Notes: a model not told the origin generated them from the letters alone. A stretch of DNA of 64,000 bases from Leuctra nigra (GCA_934045905.1 OW203770.1:30694409-30758408), one strand, 5' to 3'; counted from the first letter of the stretch, positions 1 to 10,830 are shown. Numbers and translations: made by a program.

Positions 1-211
1 AAAAAAAAAACGACGTCAATTGAACTAAAATTGTAATTTTAATACAAAATATCAAAATTTAGAAGTTTGGATATTGGGCATGAATGGCCTTAAACATTGA
101 AAACTGTTAATTAGTGGATAAGTTAATGATTGGGCTGAAACTTATAAAATAATCGAAAATGGTATACGACTTTCTCATGACATTTCTTATTTGATGAACT
201 TTTTGTTTTAG
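1..211. other. Intronic/intergenic AT-rich sequence
   Basis: No repeat or gene is visible. It ends in a pyrimidine-rich tract and AG that form the splice acceptor of the exon at 212. Confidence 0.5.
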
Positions 212-281
212 GACGAGGTGATCGAACGCATGGATCGAATACTGCAACGATTAGAGCATACCATGAAGAGCGAACAATTGT
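212..281 (+). CDS. Exon, candidate exon upstream of CHD N-terminal domain exon
   Basis: A 70-nt exon bounded by acceptor TTTTGTTTTAG and donor GTAAGT. It is open in phase 0 and reads as a charged, helix-forming segment (DEVIERMDRILQRLEHTMKS...), probably a short coiled coil. It ends one nucleotide into a codon, and the exon at 974 starts with exactly the two nucleotides needed. The pairing of splice sites and phase is seen directly. Membership in the same gene as the exon at 9483 is inferred because phases stay compatible through all three. I do not recognise this segment itself. The real first exon lies outside the window. Confidence 0.5.
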
Positions 282-409
282 GTAAGTTATCCCGCCAGCA
301 GCGAATTTGGGGGGAGAAGAGATATTTGCCCCCCTCCCCAGTAATGTATACGTTAAAGACTGCGTTTGCTTGCGCCCCCTATTCGCTAAATCAAGCTAAC
401 TGTCGCCGC

Positions 410-913
410 CTGATGATAGAAATTTGGTACTAGGGGAAGTGGGGTCAGCATTCTATTCTCATAAGAAACGAGTAGAGTTTAGATACCTCTACTTCATTAC
501 ACTATTAAACAAAAAAAGTAACCCTGTAAAAAGTAACGGGTATAGAATAGATTTACTTTTCAATCTGTCACCTCACAATTTAATTTATTGTGTTTAAATA
601 ATTAGTAAATGACTTTTCGTATGAAATAAATAACAGATTATAGAGTGGCCTGATTGGTTCGTTGAACAATTCCCAGTCCTCTCATTGGCTGATGATTACA
701 TGTTTGCATGAATATTACGCTGCAATTTAAACTCGGAGAAAAATTCTGAGGAGACAGATCGATAAAGCATAATCTTTTCTATACTCGTTACTTTTTTCAG
801 GGTACAATGTTTAATAGTGTATGAAGTAGAGGTATCCAAACTCTACACGTTTCTTATGAGAGTAGATTGCTGTCACCACTTCCTCTAGTACACATTTCTA
901 TCACCAGAGTGCA
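410..913. mobile_element. Foldback MITE, about 500 bp
   Basis: The sequence from about 410 to 515 is repeated in inverted form at about 785-913, including GATAGAAAT, CTAGGGGAAGTGG and the run around CTCATAAGAAACG. No coding potential is seen between the arms. It lies in the intron between the exons at 212 and 974. Exact ends and target duplication are unclear because the homology fades outward; TA dinucleotides sit at a subterminal position in both arms. Confidence 0.65.
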
Positions 914-973
914 GAGCGGATCTTTTTTGTGCGAATTGATTGGCATTGATGATGACCATTATTTTATTTCTAG

Positions 974-1068
974 ATGTCCGCGCGATTTATGCGTTCAGAC
1001 GCAAATTTTTGAAACTTGAGAGCCGGAAGACGAGTGGCAAGCCCATCCTGTGGGGTACCCCCAGAGAC
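974..1068 (+). CDS. Exon, candidate exon upstream of CHD N-terminal domain exon
   Basis: A 95-nt exon between acceptor TTATTTCTAG and donor GTAAGT. It enters in phase 1 (completing a Tyr codon with the last base of the exon at 281) and leaves in phase 0, matching the exon at 9483. It encodes a basic segment (VRAIYAFRRKFLKLESRK..., then GKPILWGTPRD). The three-exon join is supported by splice consensus and phase only. I do not recognise a domain in these 31 residues. Confidence 0.5.
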
Positions 1069-1631
1069 GTAAGTTCACATAGCATTCGCTTCGTTTTCGA
1101 AAATGAAAACTGTTATGTATAGTATAGAACAGTATAATATATATGATAGTATAATGTATGATATGAAGGGATATGCGTTGTGAAAAATATCCGACCGAAC
1201 CGGGGCTCGAGCCCGGGACCTCTCACTTGCCGGGCGAGAGCTCTACCAACTGAGCTACCCGTTCGGACGGACGGACATTAGACACAACGCACTGATGAGG
1301 GTTAGAGATCTCCGAGGAGAATGGAATGAAGGTATAGAGAATGCTCACTGCGAACTATCATACCACCGGTGACGATACTGTCACCATGTCTCATTGCACT
1401 TGCGTGCGCAACCCTTGATCTTTTACTCGACTTAACGAGTTGCTTTTCAGCTCGAATGATGAGAATGTAGGTTTCTGTGGAAAACTTCTATGGAGTCAGG
1501 ATGATAGGAAGGGATGTGCGTTGTGAAAAATATCCAACCGAACCGGGAATCGAACCCTGGACAAGAAATAGAACTAGCGTTCGTTTATTGTCTTATTAAA
1601 TGACAAAATGTTCTCTCTCGTAATTATCATT
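1069..1631 (-). repeat. tRNA-like repeat unit, two partial copies
   Basis: The block shares long stretches with the block at about 57205-57480 on the other strand: the tRNA-like body, the flank with GGATATTTTTCACA, and a flank with GGTTGCGCACGCAAGTG. A second, truncated copy of the tRNA-like 3' half is at about 1500-1562 (GAATCGAACCC). The arrangement suggests a tRNA-derived SINE or a small dispersed cluster of tRNA genes copied together. Confidence 0.5.
1192..1264 (-). pseudogene. tRNA-like sequence, anticodon GGC (Ala-like)
   Basis: On the minus strand a D arm (AGCTCAGTTGGTAGAGC), an anticodon arm and a T arm with TCGAG can be folded. The loop gives anticodon GGC. Position 33 is C rather than the usual U and one acceptor pair is mismatched, so I call it a tRNA-like repeat rather than a working gene. 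A near-identical body is at 57333-57405. Confidence 0.5.
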
Positions 1632-1852
1632 CCAGAAATAAAACACTCCATGTGAAAAAGGCAGCCAAGTCTCTGTCAAATAAAAGAAAATAAATGACAA
1701 CAAAAAAATCAGCACTGAAAAGGAGTGATATCAGAAATGGAGCCAAGTTATTGAAATTTCCAAATATTTAATCGTACTTTGATATAAAAAAATTAAACCA
1801 CAATAAAAAAAATCTTTAGAAAGGACTTGGCGCATCGTTTTTTTAAAGACAC
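1632..1852. repeat. Solitary arm of composite foldback family D
   Basis: Carries the landmarks of the D arm in order: AAACACTCC, GCAGCCAAGTCTCT, CACTGAAAAGGAGTGATATC, CATCGTTTTTTTAAAGACA. The same arm recurs at 28.8, 29.8, 37.1, 39.6, 41.8 and 46.2-46.6 kb. No partner arm is seen nearby, so this is a remnant. Confidence 0.75.
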
Positions 1853-2428
1853 ATACTACAAGTACACTTTTCTATCTATTAGAGTCAGTATCAATGAATC
1901 ATGCCACTTTACGATTACTGTAAAAAAAACTTCGATTTTTTCCAAAATTTACCCAAGAGCACCATATTCAAGAGCACCATATTCAAAATATTTCTTGACC
2001 CACGTCTTGTGTCTTTACACTATGACCCTGCAAAAGTCCCTTTCCGCGGCCTGTTGATTTTACTCACTCGACCAGGGGGCGGGAACCTCCCACTCTCACC
2101 GGTTTTAACGCATAGACGGCGCGTTGCTATTCCTGGTCCACGAAGATGTGAAATAACGAATATGTGTCGAAAAAAACATCCTTCCTAATCCAAGAAACTT
2201 CGTATACCAGCGTACTCGGAATTCTACTTTAATGAATGCCAAATATTCAGTAACTAATCGTGTATAATATTAAAATTAACACTACTCCCAGCTGGTAAAT
2301 AATCTGGTAAGGGCGGAGAAATATACATTAGGATAAATTAAATTTTCTGGTATGGTCCGAGAAATATACAGTATAAGATCAAACAATAACAAATACAAAA
2401 TACAAATAATTTAATTTTTGATTGTATA
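1853..2428. other. No recognisable feature
   Basis: AT-rich sequence with a direct duplication of the word AAGAGCACCATATTC near 1960-1985. The overlapping small open frames here show no family resemblance. Confidence 0.4.
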
Positions 2429-3385
2429 CTAGGAAAACGCTCTGTGTAACGCGTTGATGAGCGAGTACGGATACGCGCAACATCTCGAAGCGAAATTCTG
2501 TCTATTGAAAATATCATTAGAAGCCAATTCTTGAATTTCGTCAGACTTGCATCAAAATCTCAAAATATCTCTGAAATATTAGTCATAATGCAAAGTTTTA
2601 AGTTGATCGATTGAACCTTTATGATTGAACTGTTCTGTTCCTTGTAAATATTCAAAAATCACAGGATCTCTTTAAAAAAATGTACCTGGGACCACTCATA
2701 TTATGATATTAGTGTGTGTACTTACACAATATTAGATCGATCTGTTGAACGGTCATATCAGTTTCATACGCTTGAAAGTTTCTGCTCTAACTATACCTTG
2801 GAACTATGAAGAGTAGAAGCTGCCGTGATCAACATTTTCGAGAAATTTGACAGCAAGTTTGCTGTCAAATTTCTGTTGTTTACACGCAAAATGTCCGTAA
2901 AATGTCAATAACTTTTGGATTTATCCACAGATTAGTCGTAAAACTGTCAAAAATACAGAAAATGTTGGTCATAATCACCATGCAAAGTTTTACGTTGATC
3001 GGTCATACGGTTCTAGTTTAAATTTCAAAAAACACATAAAATATGTTTTTAAATTTTAAACAAAGGAAGGATTTGGCTGAAACTTTGTAAGATTGGGGAC
3101 AATGTTGGTCGTAATGACTTCTCAAAATTTCAAATTGATCGAACCAACCAATCGAAAGTTTTTTTTTTAAATTTGAACCAATCACAGGATTCCTTTCAAA
3201 AACGATCCCAGAGACCGCATGGATTACGTCAGTATGTGAACAAAATTTCAGATCAATTGGTTGTGCAGTTTTACCTGGGCAGTGCAGGAAAAAAACAAAA
3301 CAAAAAACAAAAAACAAAAACAAAAAACGAACACACAGAGAAAGTGCCATAAGTTTCGTGGTGACGCTCGCTGCGCTCGCTCAAT
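2429..3385 (-). mobile_element. Dispersed repeat family B, copy 1
   Basis: Read on the minus strand it starts TTGAGCGAGCG and ends ...TGAGCGTTTTCCTAG, the same ends as copies at 16937-17751, 57593-59125 and 60070-61391. The inner part has recurring words such as TTGTCCCCAATCTTACAAAG and a T-rich tract. The 3' end has a stem CGCTCA/TGAGCG about 9 nt before CTAG, followed by T outside the element. This suggests a Helitron- or Helentron-like end, but the 5' end lacks TC. Confidence 0.6.
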
Positions 3386-3947
3386 TATTCAGTAACTATA
3401 ATTAATTAAAACATTGACAAAATTAAAATTTCATAAAACTCAAAATAATATTTTATAAAGTCATCTTCACTATTTGTACTCAAAAAGTGATCCAGAAAAA
3501 CAACGCAAATAACAATGAAAAATTATGAAACCAATAAAGTTATGAATTCGTCATAGAACACTGAAACCAAATTCCAATCAAAAAAAATCACATACAACGC
3601 AAGAAATTGTCATAAGTTCTCGTAGCCTTTGACCTCCTTGGTCGTAACACTACACTTTGTCACTTTGGCCTGTGATCACCAGTCACTCAACACAGCTGAA
3701 GACTTCGTTGTCACCGGGTCCGACAGTGTCGCCACAATTGCAGGAATGTCAGATGCGTCATCGTCACTTGCTGCGGCGTCGCTTCAGCGTCGTAATCTTG
3801 GTCCAACCTCGTATCGATCTTTAAGTGGGCAGGAGATGAGACTGCATAGTCGATGACTTCCATTACAGGAAGGCGAATTTGCATGTTATTACCCTTACAA
3901 AATGCAGCATCGTCAGAGTCGAAGGCATGTCAGGGCGTTGTGATAGG
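3386..3947. other. Spacer with GTC-rich low-complexity words
   Basis: About 3640-3950 is rich in GCGTC/GTCGTC words that resemble the block at 5990-6280. The two blocks may be one old sequence split by the insertions between them. No gene is recognised. Confidence 0.3.
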
Positions 3948-4316
3948 GTTGCCATTCGTCCGGTTTTACCCGGGCGGTGTTTCAGGAATTTGACGAAATA
4001 TCCAGGTGTTTCGAGATTTTGTTAATTAGTATAAATGTTATTACAAATCATTCAAAACTAGAGTTTAACATAATGAGTGCTCAATAGTCTACAATGTCAA
4101 TAATATTTTGTTCAGTAACCCTGGATTTTAAGAAAATTGATTTATTGATACTAAAAAGTCCTACATTTGCTTCACCCCCCCCCCCCCCCAACCCCCTCCA
4201 CCAGAGCAGCAGGGGCAAGCACAAATCCAATTTCCTTCATGAGACCAGATCAGGTCTCATCAATAGGACAGATTGGGGGGGGGGGAAACCCTCCCAATTT
4301 TTTTTTACACATTTTG

Positions 4317-5564
4317 GTGGCGCAAAAATAACGAACAATGACGAGACATCACTGTGACGAAAATACTGCACACATCGGGCTGAACATTGCACATAATATA
4401 AACAACATACTAAGGTTTAATGTGCGAAAGTTTCAAAAGCATAACTTTTGTTGGAAAAATGTTACAGCTGTTCAAATTTGGTTGTCGAAAAATCGATTAT
4501 ACCTACGGACCTCAATTAGGGTGCGTCCAGAAAACGTGCATTGGTTGGGACGCTATTTATTCAAAACTACGCATGAAAACAAGCTGAAAGTTTCAAATGT
4601 TATGCAAAATATATTGCCATCTTTGGTGTAATAATTTAAATAAATTTAAATCAATGGAACGAAAGTTATGATACCTTGAAGTTGAGCTTAAAAGCAGAAT
4701 TTTCTTGAGGCAATTTCACTTTCTGAAATTAGCATTGTGTAAGAAACTTTAGAAATGATTCTGTTTTTAGTTTCAACTTCAAGACACCATAAGCCGGTTT
4801 TACATAAAGCGCGTTTCGCGTTTTGCGTTTTCGCGGTTTTTCTTTTTTTATAACGCCTAGAAGAGGTCGTCGAAAACAGAATGTCCATATATTTATTATT
4901 CTTGTTAGTAACAATTTGGGTGTTAATAGATATGATTAGATGGAATAATATGCACAGGTAAGCAATTATTAACATTATAGTCGTATTTTAAAGTTATTTT
5001 ATAGTTTATTTTATAGTTTACGTATAGTGACGTCATTTTCGCCACGCGCGGTACTGAAAAAACCTCCCTACAATCGAGATGGGGCGGCTTTTAAAAATAA
5101 AACGCGTGCGGCAAATTTTTGGTGGTTTTGATGGGTCATAATAAAAAAAAACGCGAAACGCGAAACGCGCCTTATGTGAAACCGGCTTTAATGTCGTTCC
5201 CATGATGCAACAATATACTAGCTAGTGTCGTTCCATTGATCCAAATGTATTGCAATTTTTGCATAATTAATCGCAATATATTTTGTATACAATTTAATAT
5301 ATTCAGATCGATATATACGCAGATCAAACAGCGTCCCGGCCAATGGACGTTTTCTGTTCACAGGCTATTTGAGTCCGTATAATCGATTTTTCGACGACCA
5401 AATTCGAACAGCTGTAATTGTTTTTCTACGTAAATAATGTTTTTCAAACTTTCACACATTAAACCTTAGTATGTTGTTTATATTATGTGCAATTTTCAGC
5501 CCGATGTATGCAGTATTTTCGTCACAGCGATGTCTCGTCCATTATGCGTTTTTTTGCGCCACCT
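4317..5564. mobile_element. Foldback element, family C
   Basis: Outer arms of about 255 bp (4317-4575 and about 5315-5564) are inverted copies, beginning GGTGGCGCAAAAA and ending TTTTTGCGCCACC. Both arms carry the words ATAATATAAACAACATACTAAGG and CGAAAAATCGATT in opposite orientation. Single arms of the same family occur at 47761-47856 and 59589-59840. No transposase is present. Confidence 0.75.
4791..5190. mobile_element. Nested foldback MITE with GCGTTTCGCG ends
   Basis: AAGCCGGTTTTACATAAAG at 4791 and its inverted counterpart ending GTGAAACCGGCTTTA at 5190 flank short CG-rich inverted words (GCGCGTTTCGCGTTTTGCG and the reverse). It sits between the arms of the family C element, so it is a later insertion or the core of that element. 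Confidence 0.6.
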
Positions 5565-5985
5565 GGTATTTGTCAAAAAAAAAATCTTTATAGAAACGCA
5601 CCAAATACATTGCTGTCATTCCAAATATTTCCGGAGCTATGCGCCCCGAAGAAGCGCTTGAGTGATGGAGGGAAAATGGGGGGGGGGGGGGGAGAATCCC
5701 TTTCTCTGATTCAATTTCCCTCCTTATGAATACAATGTCAAGATAAAAATATGCTTAAAAGTGTTAAAATCGCATAGCAAGGCACCAAATTCATGTCTGA
5801 AATTCAAAATTTTCCCGCGGCTATGCGCCCCGGACCCGCATGAGACTGGGAAGCGCAGACCCCCCATTGTTGCTGAAGTCAATCGTTTTTCTCGACATTG
5901 TTGTTTACGATATTATCCCCTTCCCCATGCCCGTCCCTCACAATGTTCGTCTTGATACGCGCTTCGACCTGATGTTTATGGCAAC

Positions 5986-6349
5986 CCTAGTTGCGACGTC
6001 GATCCAGAGTGCTGACTGCGATTGCGCCTCCAGGCATGATGCTCAAGGCGAGGAGACACAGAACGGTGATGCTGAGTCTTTGTAGCATCGACACCGTGCG
6101 TCATTAACGCGGCCTCCCAGGACGTTGTTTTCAAATGGCATTTTCATTAATGCGACGTCATCGAAGGGCGTTAATGCTGTGTCTTCACTCGTACCAAAGC
6201 GTCATCAACGTCGTGGCGTCATCCTGGCGTCATCCCGGCGTCATCGGCATCAACGATCTTCCGCGTAACGTGCATTGAGGCTTCGACATACTCACAGCAA
6301 TATCAAAATTGTATATGTTCCCGACAATGTAGTTCACTTTAACAAAACC
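5986..6349. repeat. GGCGTCATC short tandem words
   Basis: About 6140-6260 has repeated GGCGTCATC/GCGTCATC words. No gene is recognised. Confidence 0.4.
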
Positions 6350-6790
6350 CCGATGTAGAAAAAGGGACACCATCTTTAAAATATAAGGTGGAAACTCTTC
6401 GCTGAATCACCATTGGAAACTTTGAATACGAATTATGGGTAGAAGTTGATGCATAAACCACGCCGCTCGCGTATAAATCACTAGCGCTTTATTGAGGAAC
6501 TAAAGTAATCAAGGTATATCGATTGACTAGTTTTAATGTTTTTGTTTTAAGAATGTTTTAAGAATGTTTTAATGTTTTAAGAATGTTTTGAATGTTTTAA
6601 GAGTGTTTTAATGTGCATTAGAATGTTTTAGAATGCATCGCTAGTTCGCAACTTAAGCCCTAGCGCTAGTGAGTGTTACGCAAGGGGCATCTACAGACCT
6701 TGATAATCGTGCTATTGGAACTGATATCGCGGAAAGACTCGAAGAGTTTCCACCTTATATTTTAAAGATGGCGTCCCTTTTCCTACATCG
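6350..6790. mobile_element. Foldback MITE, 441 bp
   Basis: GATGTAGAAAAAGGGAC followed by CATCTTTAAAATATAAGG at the left is repeated in inverted form at 6740-6790, giving about 50-bp terminal inverted repeats. Inside (6535-6645) is a short tandem repeat of AATGTTTTAAG. Confidence 0.7.
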
Positions 6791-7429
6791 TGCAAAACTA
6801 TTGCAATGTAACGTACGCGACATATTATCATTGAGGTAAGATCTTACCTCTATGATATTATTATTGTTCGCATTTGTCCACTGATAATACTTTAGTCGTT
6901 TATCACACACGTATGTCGATTCAGATTCGTTTTAGAACGTCAATTTACGGAATCTATCTACCCAAGTGAAGATAAAAGCCTAATTAATTAATGAACGAAA
7001 TTATTTTAATAATTTTTGCCCCTGTGGCCTTCGACACAAGTCAACCGCTCTGGGTTTTAAGATCACTGTCTTGTTGTTACTTCCTGTCCCTGTTAGTCCC
7101 TGACTCTCACTCAAACCGAGGGGGAGGCTGGACTGGAGCCACCCCACAGTAATTAGTGGGTGGTATTTGGCCTACATGGTCAAAGTTTGCTCACATGCAA
7201 GGGGGGTGACTGCGTTAAAAAAAAAGAATGCACAAAGTCGAATACTGTAATCATAATGACCTTCAGAATCAGAAGTGCAAGTATAAAATATTGTGTTTGA
7301 CCTGATCAATATTACATCATTCGTCACAATTGAAAAGTTACCTATCTGCTGGCTATGAAAGCAAATCAGCATGTTACTAATCAAACTAATAAATTCGGAA
7401 ATATAATTTGTCGGATTACATTAATAATT
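6791..7429. other. No recognisable feature
   Basis: AT-rich sequence with a small hairpin AAGATCTTACCTC near 6838. Small open frames show no family features. Confidence 0.35.
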
Positions 7430-8340
7430 CAATTCAATTTATAAGCATTTTATTCTCCGATTCATTACAAAAATTACATTACATTACAATTACAAAAAAA
7501 AAATTAAATTATATAAAAAGAAGAATAGCCCTCATGGGGTCAAAGAGACCCCAGAGGTCATAGAAAGGTAAAGTAAACTTTTTTAAACATAATTCAGATG
7601 ACAACTAAGGAAAAACAGACTGTGAGAAACAGATAAATACAACAATTATAATACATCCACTAAAAAAATAATTGCATATCAACATAAATTCACATGTGCA
7701 GAACACTCCTGCAAAATAATAACATATCAACAAATAATAATAACAATTTACATGTGCAAAACACTCTTGCAAAATAATAACAATATATCAACACATTCAC
7801 ATGTACACAATACTACTACAAAATTCCCTACCAGAGTCGAACAGCCACAAGGATATCTCGTATTTAAATGTTTCAAAGTTACGTACATTTCTAATTTTGG
7901 TCGGAAGTAAATTAAACATTTTGGGTCCTAAATAGTCTAAATGTTGTTGGCTATTTTTCTTATATTATTTTTTGACGAGATTAGGGTTACACATGTAGAT
8001 TGCCTCGTGTCATGAAAATTATCGACTTTGCTCCTATGAAATAAGTTAAGATTTTTGAAAATTAAATTAAGTGTCGCCCTAATAATATGTTATGATAACA
8101 TGTAAAAATTTAGTACTTTCTTAAATATTTGTAACCTTTTTATTATAATATTATAATCAAAATCATAATATTATAATATTTAATAATCCGTAAAAAATTG
8201 GCAAGTGAAATCGTAGACGTCTTTCTGTAATTTATAATTCGTTTTCGGTAATTAATACAGCCAGATACTAATATTTTTACACTTCATTTGTAATATTTGA
8301 AAACCAGACCTACAAATATTAGTGACAATGGTCAAATGAT
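7430..8340 (-). pseudogene. LINE 3' end fragment (Jockey/CR1-like)
   Basis: Read on the minus strand, about 7930-7800 encodes a typical reverse-transcriptase C-terminus (GPKMFNLLPTKIRNVRNFE, then KYEISLWLFDS). It is followed by a 3' UTR ending in an AT-rich and A-rich tail near 7430-7505. The upstream domains are absent, so it is a 5'-truncated dead copy. Confidence 0.6.
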
Positions 8341-8494
8341 ATATCAGGGGCATTTCTATAATTTTACGTAATATTTGTAAAATTTACTGAAGAGGTCAGA
8401 TAGTAAAACAGCAGCGGGAGGGATATCCCGAAAAAGTACATCTCGATGTATATATTCCAAAGTCTCTGTTCCTAGGGTAATAAGCAAGTGACTC

Positions 8495-8995
8495 CTTTGT
8501 GTCATTTGGCACGGACCTCTGCGTTTTTTTCTATTACTCAGGCTATACAGGTCACCGTTTTTCTTCGATCGAGCTGAAAGTTTGTACACATGTTTAGACC
8601 ATTTCTGGGCGTTGCAGACCCTATATATTTTTTGAAATCCGCTGATTGGTTCAAATTTAAAAAAAATTATAATACGATTTGTTGGTCCGATCAATTTGAA
8701 ATTTTGACAGGTCATTATGACCAATATTGTCCCCAATCTTACAAAGTTTCAGCCAAATCATCTAATTGGTTAAAATTTAAAACAATCTTTCATGTGATTT
8801 TTGAAATTAAAAAAAAAATTAAAAACTTTGCATAGTCATTGGGACTTACATTATCTGTATTTTTGCCAATTTTCAGACCAATCTGTGATTAAATCAAAAA
8901 GTTATTGACATTTTACGGACATTTTGCGTGTTGGCTGTCAAATTTCTCGAAAATGTTGATCACGGCAACTTCGAGGCCTCAGTTCCAAGTTGCAT
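8495..8995 (+). mobile_element. Dispersed repeat family B, partial copy 2
   Basis: Shares GGCACGGACCTCTG, TTCTTCGATCGAGCTGAAA, CATTTCTGGGCGTTGCA and CAAATTTCTCGAAAATGTTG with other family B copies. Both terminal words are missing. Confidence 0.6.
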
Positions 8996-9215
8996 ATATT
9001 CCCTTTGGTCCATCCAAGGATATGTAACAGTAAAATCTTCTTTAAAACCATGTTTCTCATATTATGTAGAGCAAAGCAACTCTTTCATCATTTAAAACGT
9101 TCCTTATCGAAGTCAACCAAAAATACATCATATCAAAATTGGATCATTTTTAATTAAAATGGAAACAAAGTCGTAAGAAATATGTTTTTTACTGAATCCC
9201 TCAGTTAGGTGAATG

Positions 9216-9401
9216 TTAATAAATACCAACTGCAATGTGAAATCGGTAAGTTGCTAACGCAGCTTATATTGGAACACAGCCGCTGCACTGTGAACTGCCT
9301 CGATAGCTCAGCTGGTAGAGCATCTGACTGGATATCGGAAGGTCGTGGATTCGAGTCCCACTCGAGGAAAATCTTTTCACATTGCAGTTGGTATTTATTA
9401 A
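9216..9401. repeat. Perfect 27-bp inverted repeat enclosing a tRNA-like sequence
   Basis: 9216-9242 and 9375-9401 are exact inverted copies (left arm begins TTAATAAATACCAACTGC). Between them is the tRNA-like body at 9297-9369 plus about 54 bp of other sequence. The unit is 186 bp. It could be a MITE that captured a tRNA, or a structured RNA unit. Confidence 0.8.
9297..9369 (+). pseudogene. tRNA-like sequence, anticodon triplet GGA
   Basis: Acceptor GCCTCGA pairs with TCGAGGA except at the first pair. The D arm is TAGCTCAGCTGGTAGAGC, the anticodon stem TCTGA/TCGGA encloses loop CTGGATA, and the T loop is TTCGAGT. The triplet GGA would read Ser codons, but true tRNA-Ser has a long variable arm and this does not. 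It more closely resembles an Asn/Ile-type body with a changed loop, so probably a pseudogene or repeat. Confidence 0.55.
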
Positions 9402-9482
9402 AGTCGTAAGAGTTGAACTGGAGTATAATATTTCGGCAATATTTGCATCGGTACCAACTAACCGAACGGTTTACTTCCGCAG

Positions 9483-9641
9483 TGGTCTGAAATCGGCTCG
9501 CCGACGGTGGACGAAGTTTGTACGCAGTACCACCTAACAGGCGTAAATGTACAGTTTACGGATGCAGACTACGAGTACATTTCAACGTACGAGCTCTTCC
9601 AGGGCCTTGTGAGGCCTCTTCTTGTTCAAGCGAACCCAACG
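9483..9641 (+). CDS. Exon with CHD N-terminal domain (Mi-2/CHD3-5 type)
   Basis: A 159-nt exon (53 codons, phase 0 at both ends) between acceptor TTACTTCCGCAG and donor GTGAGT. The translation has PTVDEVCTQYHL, then FTDADYEYISTYELFQ and VRPLLVQANP. This order (valine-cysteine start, acidic F/Y-T-x-x-D-Y, T-Y-x-L-F, R-P-L-L, N-P) is the CHDNT domain of the Mi-2/CHD3/4/5 nucleosome-remodeling ATPases of the NuRD complex. The domain is a short DNA- and histone-contacting module upstream of the PHD fingers. The helicase and PHD exons are not in the window. Assignment to the family is from recalled motif order, not a search. Confidence 0.6.
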
Positions 9642-9999
9642 GTGAGTAACGTGCAGTACAGTCCAGACCAAGGTCCCCTCGATTGTCCGCCACCATCTGG
9701 CGGCCAGACGGAGCTACGCGGCCACCATCAAGGGGACCTTGGTCCAGCCTAGCTCGCCAAATTTTCATCGGTATAAAAATGTAAATTTGTAAGCTACATA
9801 CTCAAATATTTTAATAATTTTGCTCCTTTCCAATAGGGTTACCTCTCGACTTCTTGCGTAATAGCCTCGTCTAGGTATTTTTTTTTAAATTTTGAATAAG
9901 CTCTTACAGATTTTTGTTGGTGCGAACAACATCTCGTTTGTGTAGTACCGAATTTCGGTAACAATACTTTACGATTTCAGTCAACTGAATGATAATTGA
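9642..9999. other. Intron start with 79-bp hairpin
   Basis: GACCAAGGTCCCCTCGA at 9666-9682 and its inverted counterpart at 9728-9744 (one mismatch) form a stem with a 45-nt loop, starting 25 nt after the donor at 9642. The rest is AT-rich intron. Confidence 0.5.
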
Positions 10000-10830
10000 T
10001 CGAGCGAAGCGTCGACTCCTTTTGGCACGGACCTCTGTTTTTTTTTGTTTTTTTTTCTGTTACTGAGGCTATACAAGTTTCAGTTTTTCTTCGATGGAGC
10101 TGAAATTTTGCACACATCTACGGACCATTTCTGAGCGTGCAAACCCTAAGTTTTTGAAATCAAACTGATAGCTTCAAAATGTAAAAAAAAAATCGATTGG
10201 TTAGTCCGATCAATATGAAATTTTGACAAGTCATAAAGATCAACATTTTCCCCAATCTTACAAAGTTTCAGCCTAATCTTCCCATTGGTTAAAATTTAAA
10301 ACCATATTTCCTGTGATTTTTGATATTTAAACTAGAAAAGATTTACCGATCAACTTAAAACTTCGCATGGTGGTCGGGACCAACATTTTAGGTATTTTTG
10401 TTAATTGTCAGTATAATCTATCGTTATTTTCAAAGTTTTTGATATTTTAAGGACATTTTATTCCATTTTGAAATATTTGAAAATGTATTATAAATTTTCA
10501 TTTTAGTAATTACCTAAGGTCGGTGACAGGCAAAGATGAACCCGCGCTAGCATGGGCCGCCCTATACCTGGCAATGCTAAACAGGGTTCATCTTTGCCTG
10601 TCACCGACCATAGTTCTTCTTTTTTGAGTTCGAAAATGTTCATCCCTGCCTTCTTTAAGCTTCTGCTCCAAGGTCTGTAGAGCAGCCAAGCAGTCCACAA
10701 TTTACAGTAAAATGAAAGCATTTTTGAGCTAGTGCATATCAAATCGGATGCAGTACGAAGGTAAATTCCTCCAATTGGTAATTAAGTTTAAATAATATGT
10801 TCTGATTGGTCGACAATCAAAAGCGCTCGG
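10000..10830 (+). mobile_element. Dispersed repeat family B, partial copy 3
   Basis: Begins TTGATCGAGCGAAGCG and carries GGCACGGACCTCTG and ATCTTACAAAGTTTCAGCC. After the hairpin at 10518-10609 it continues with the stretch CTGCCTTCTTTAAGCTTCTG shared with the copy at 58640-58810. The CTAG terminus is missing. Confidence 0.6.
10518..10609. repeat. Perfect 26-bp inverted repeat hairpin
   Basis: 10518-10543 and 10584-10609 are exact inverted copies. The 40-nt loop holds a further short inverted pair TAGCAT/ATGCTA. It lies inside a family B copy that other copies lack at this place, so it is probably a MITE insertion. Confidence 0.7.

Larger units (their letters stand above)
3948..5985. mobile_element. 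Possible degenerate hAT-like element
   Basis: TAGGGTTGCCAT at the left and ATGGCAACCCTA at the right form short terminal inverted repeats typical of hAT elements. Flanking GTTGTGA and GTTGCGA could be decayed parts of an 8-bp duplication. The interior is occupied by the foldback at 4317-5564, homopolymer C and G runs and an imperfect direct duplication around GCTATGCGCCCCG. No transposase is visible. Confidence 0.3.

Noticed and set aside
430..888. TA target duplication for the first foldback
   Set aside because: The inverted homology continues outward past the TA, so TA is inside the element and the true ends are near 410 and 913.
3018..3350. 110-codon minus-strand frame rich in Phe and Leu
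   Set aside because: It comes from the T-rich tract of family B and is not kept in other copies.
9297..9369. Functional tRNA-Ser(GGA)
   Set aside because: Lacks the long variable arm required of tRNA-Ser and lies inside an inverted-repeat unit.
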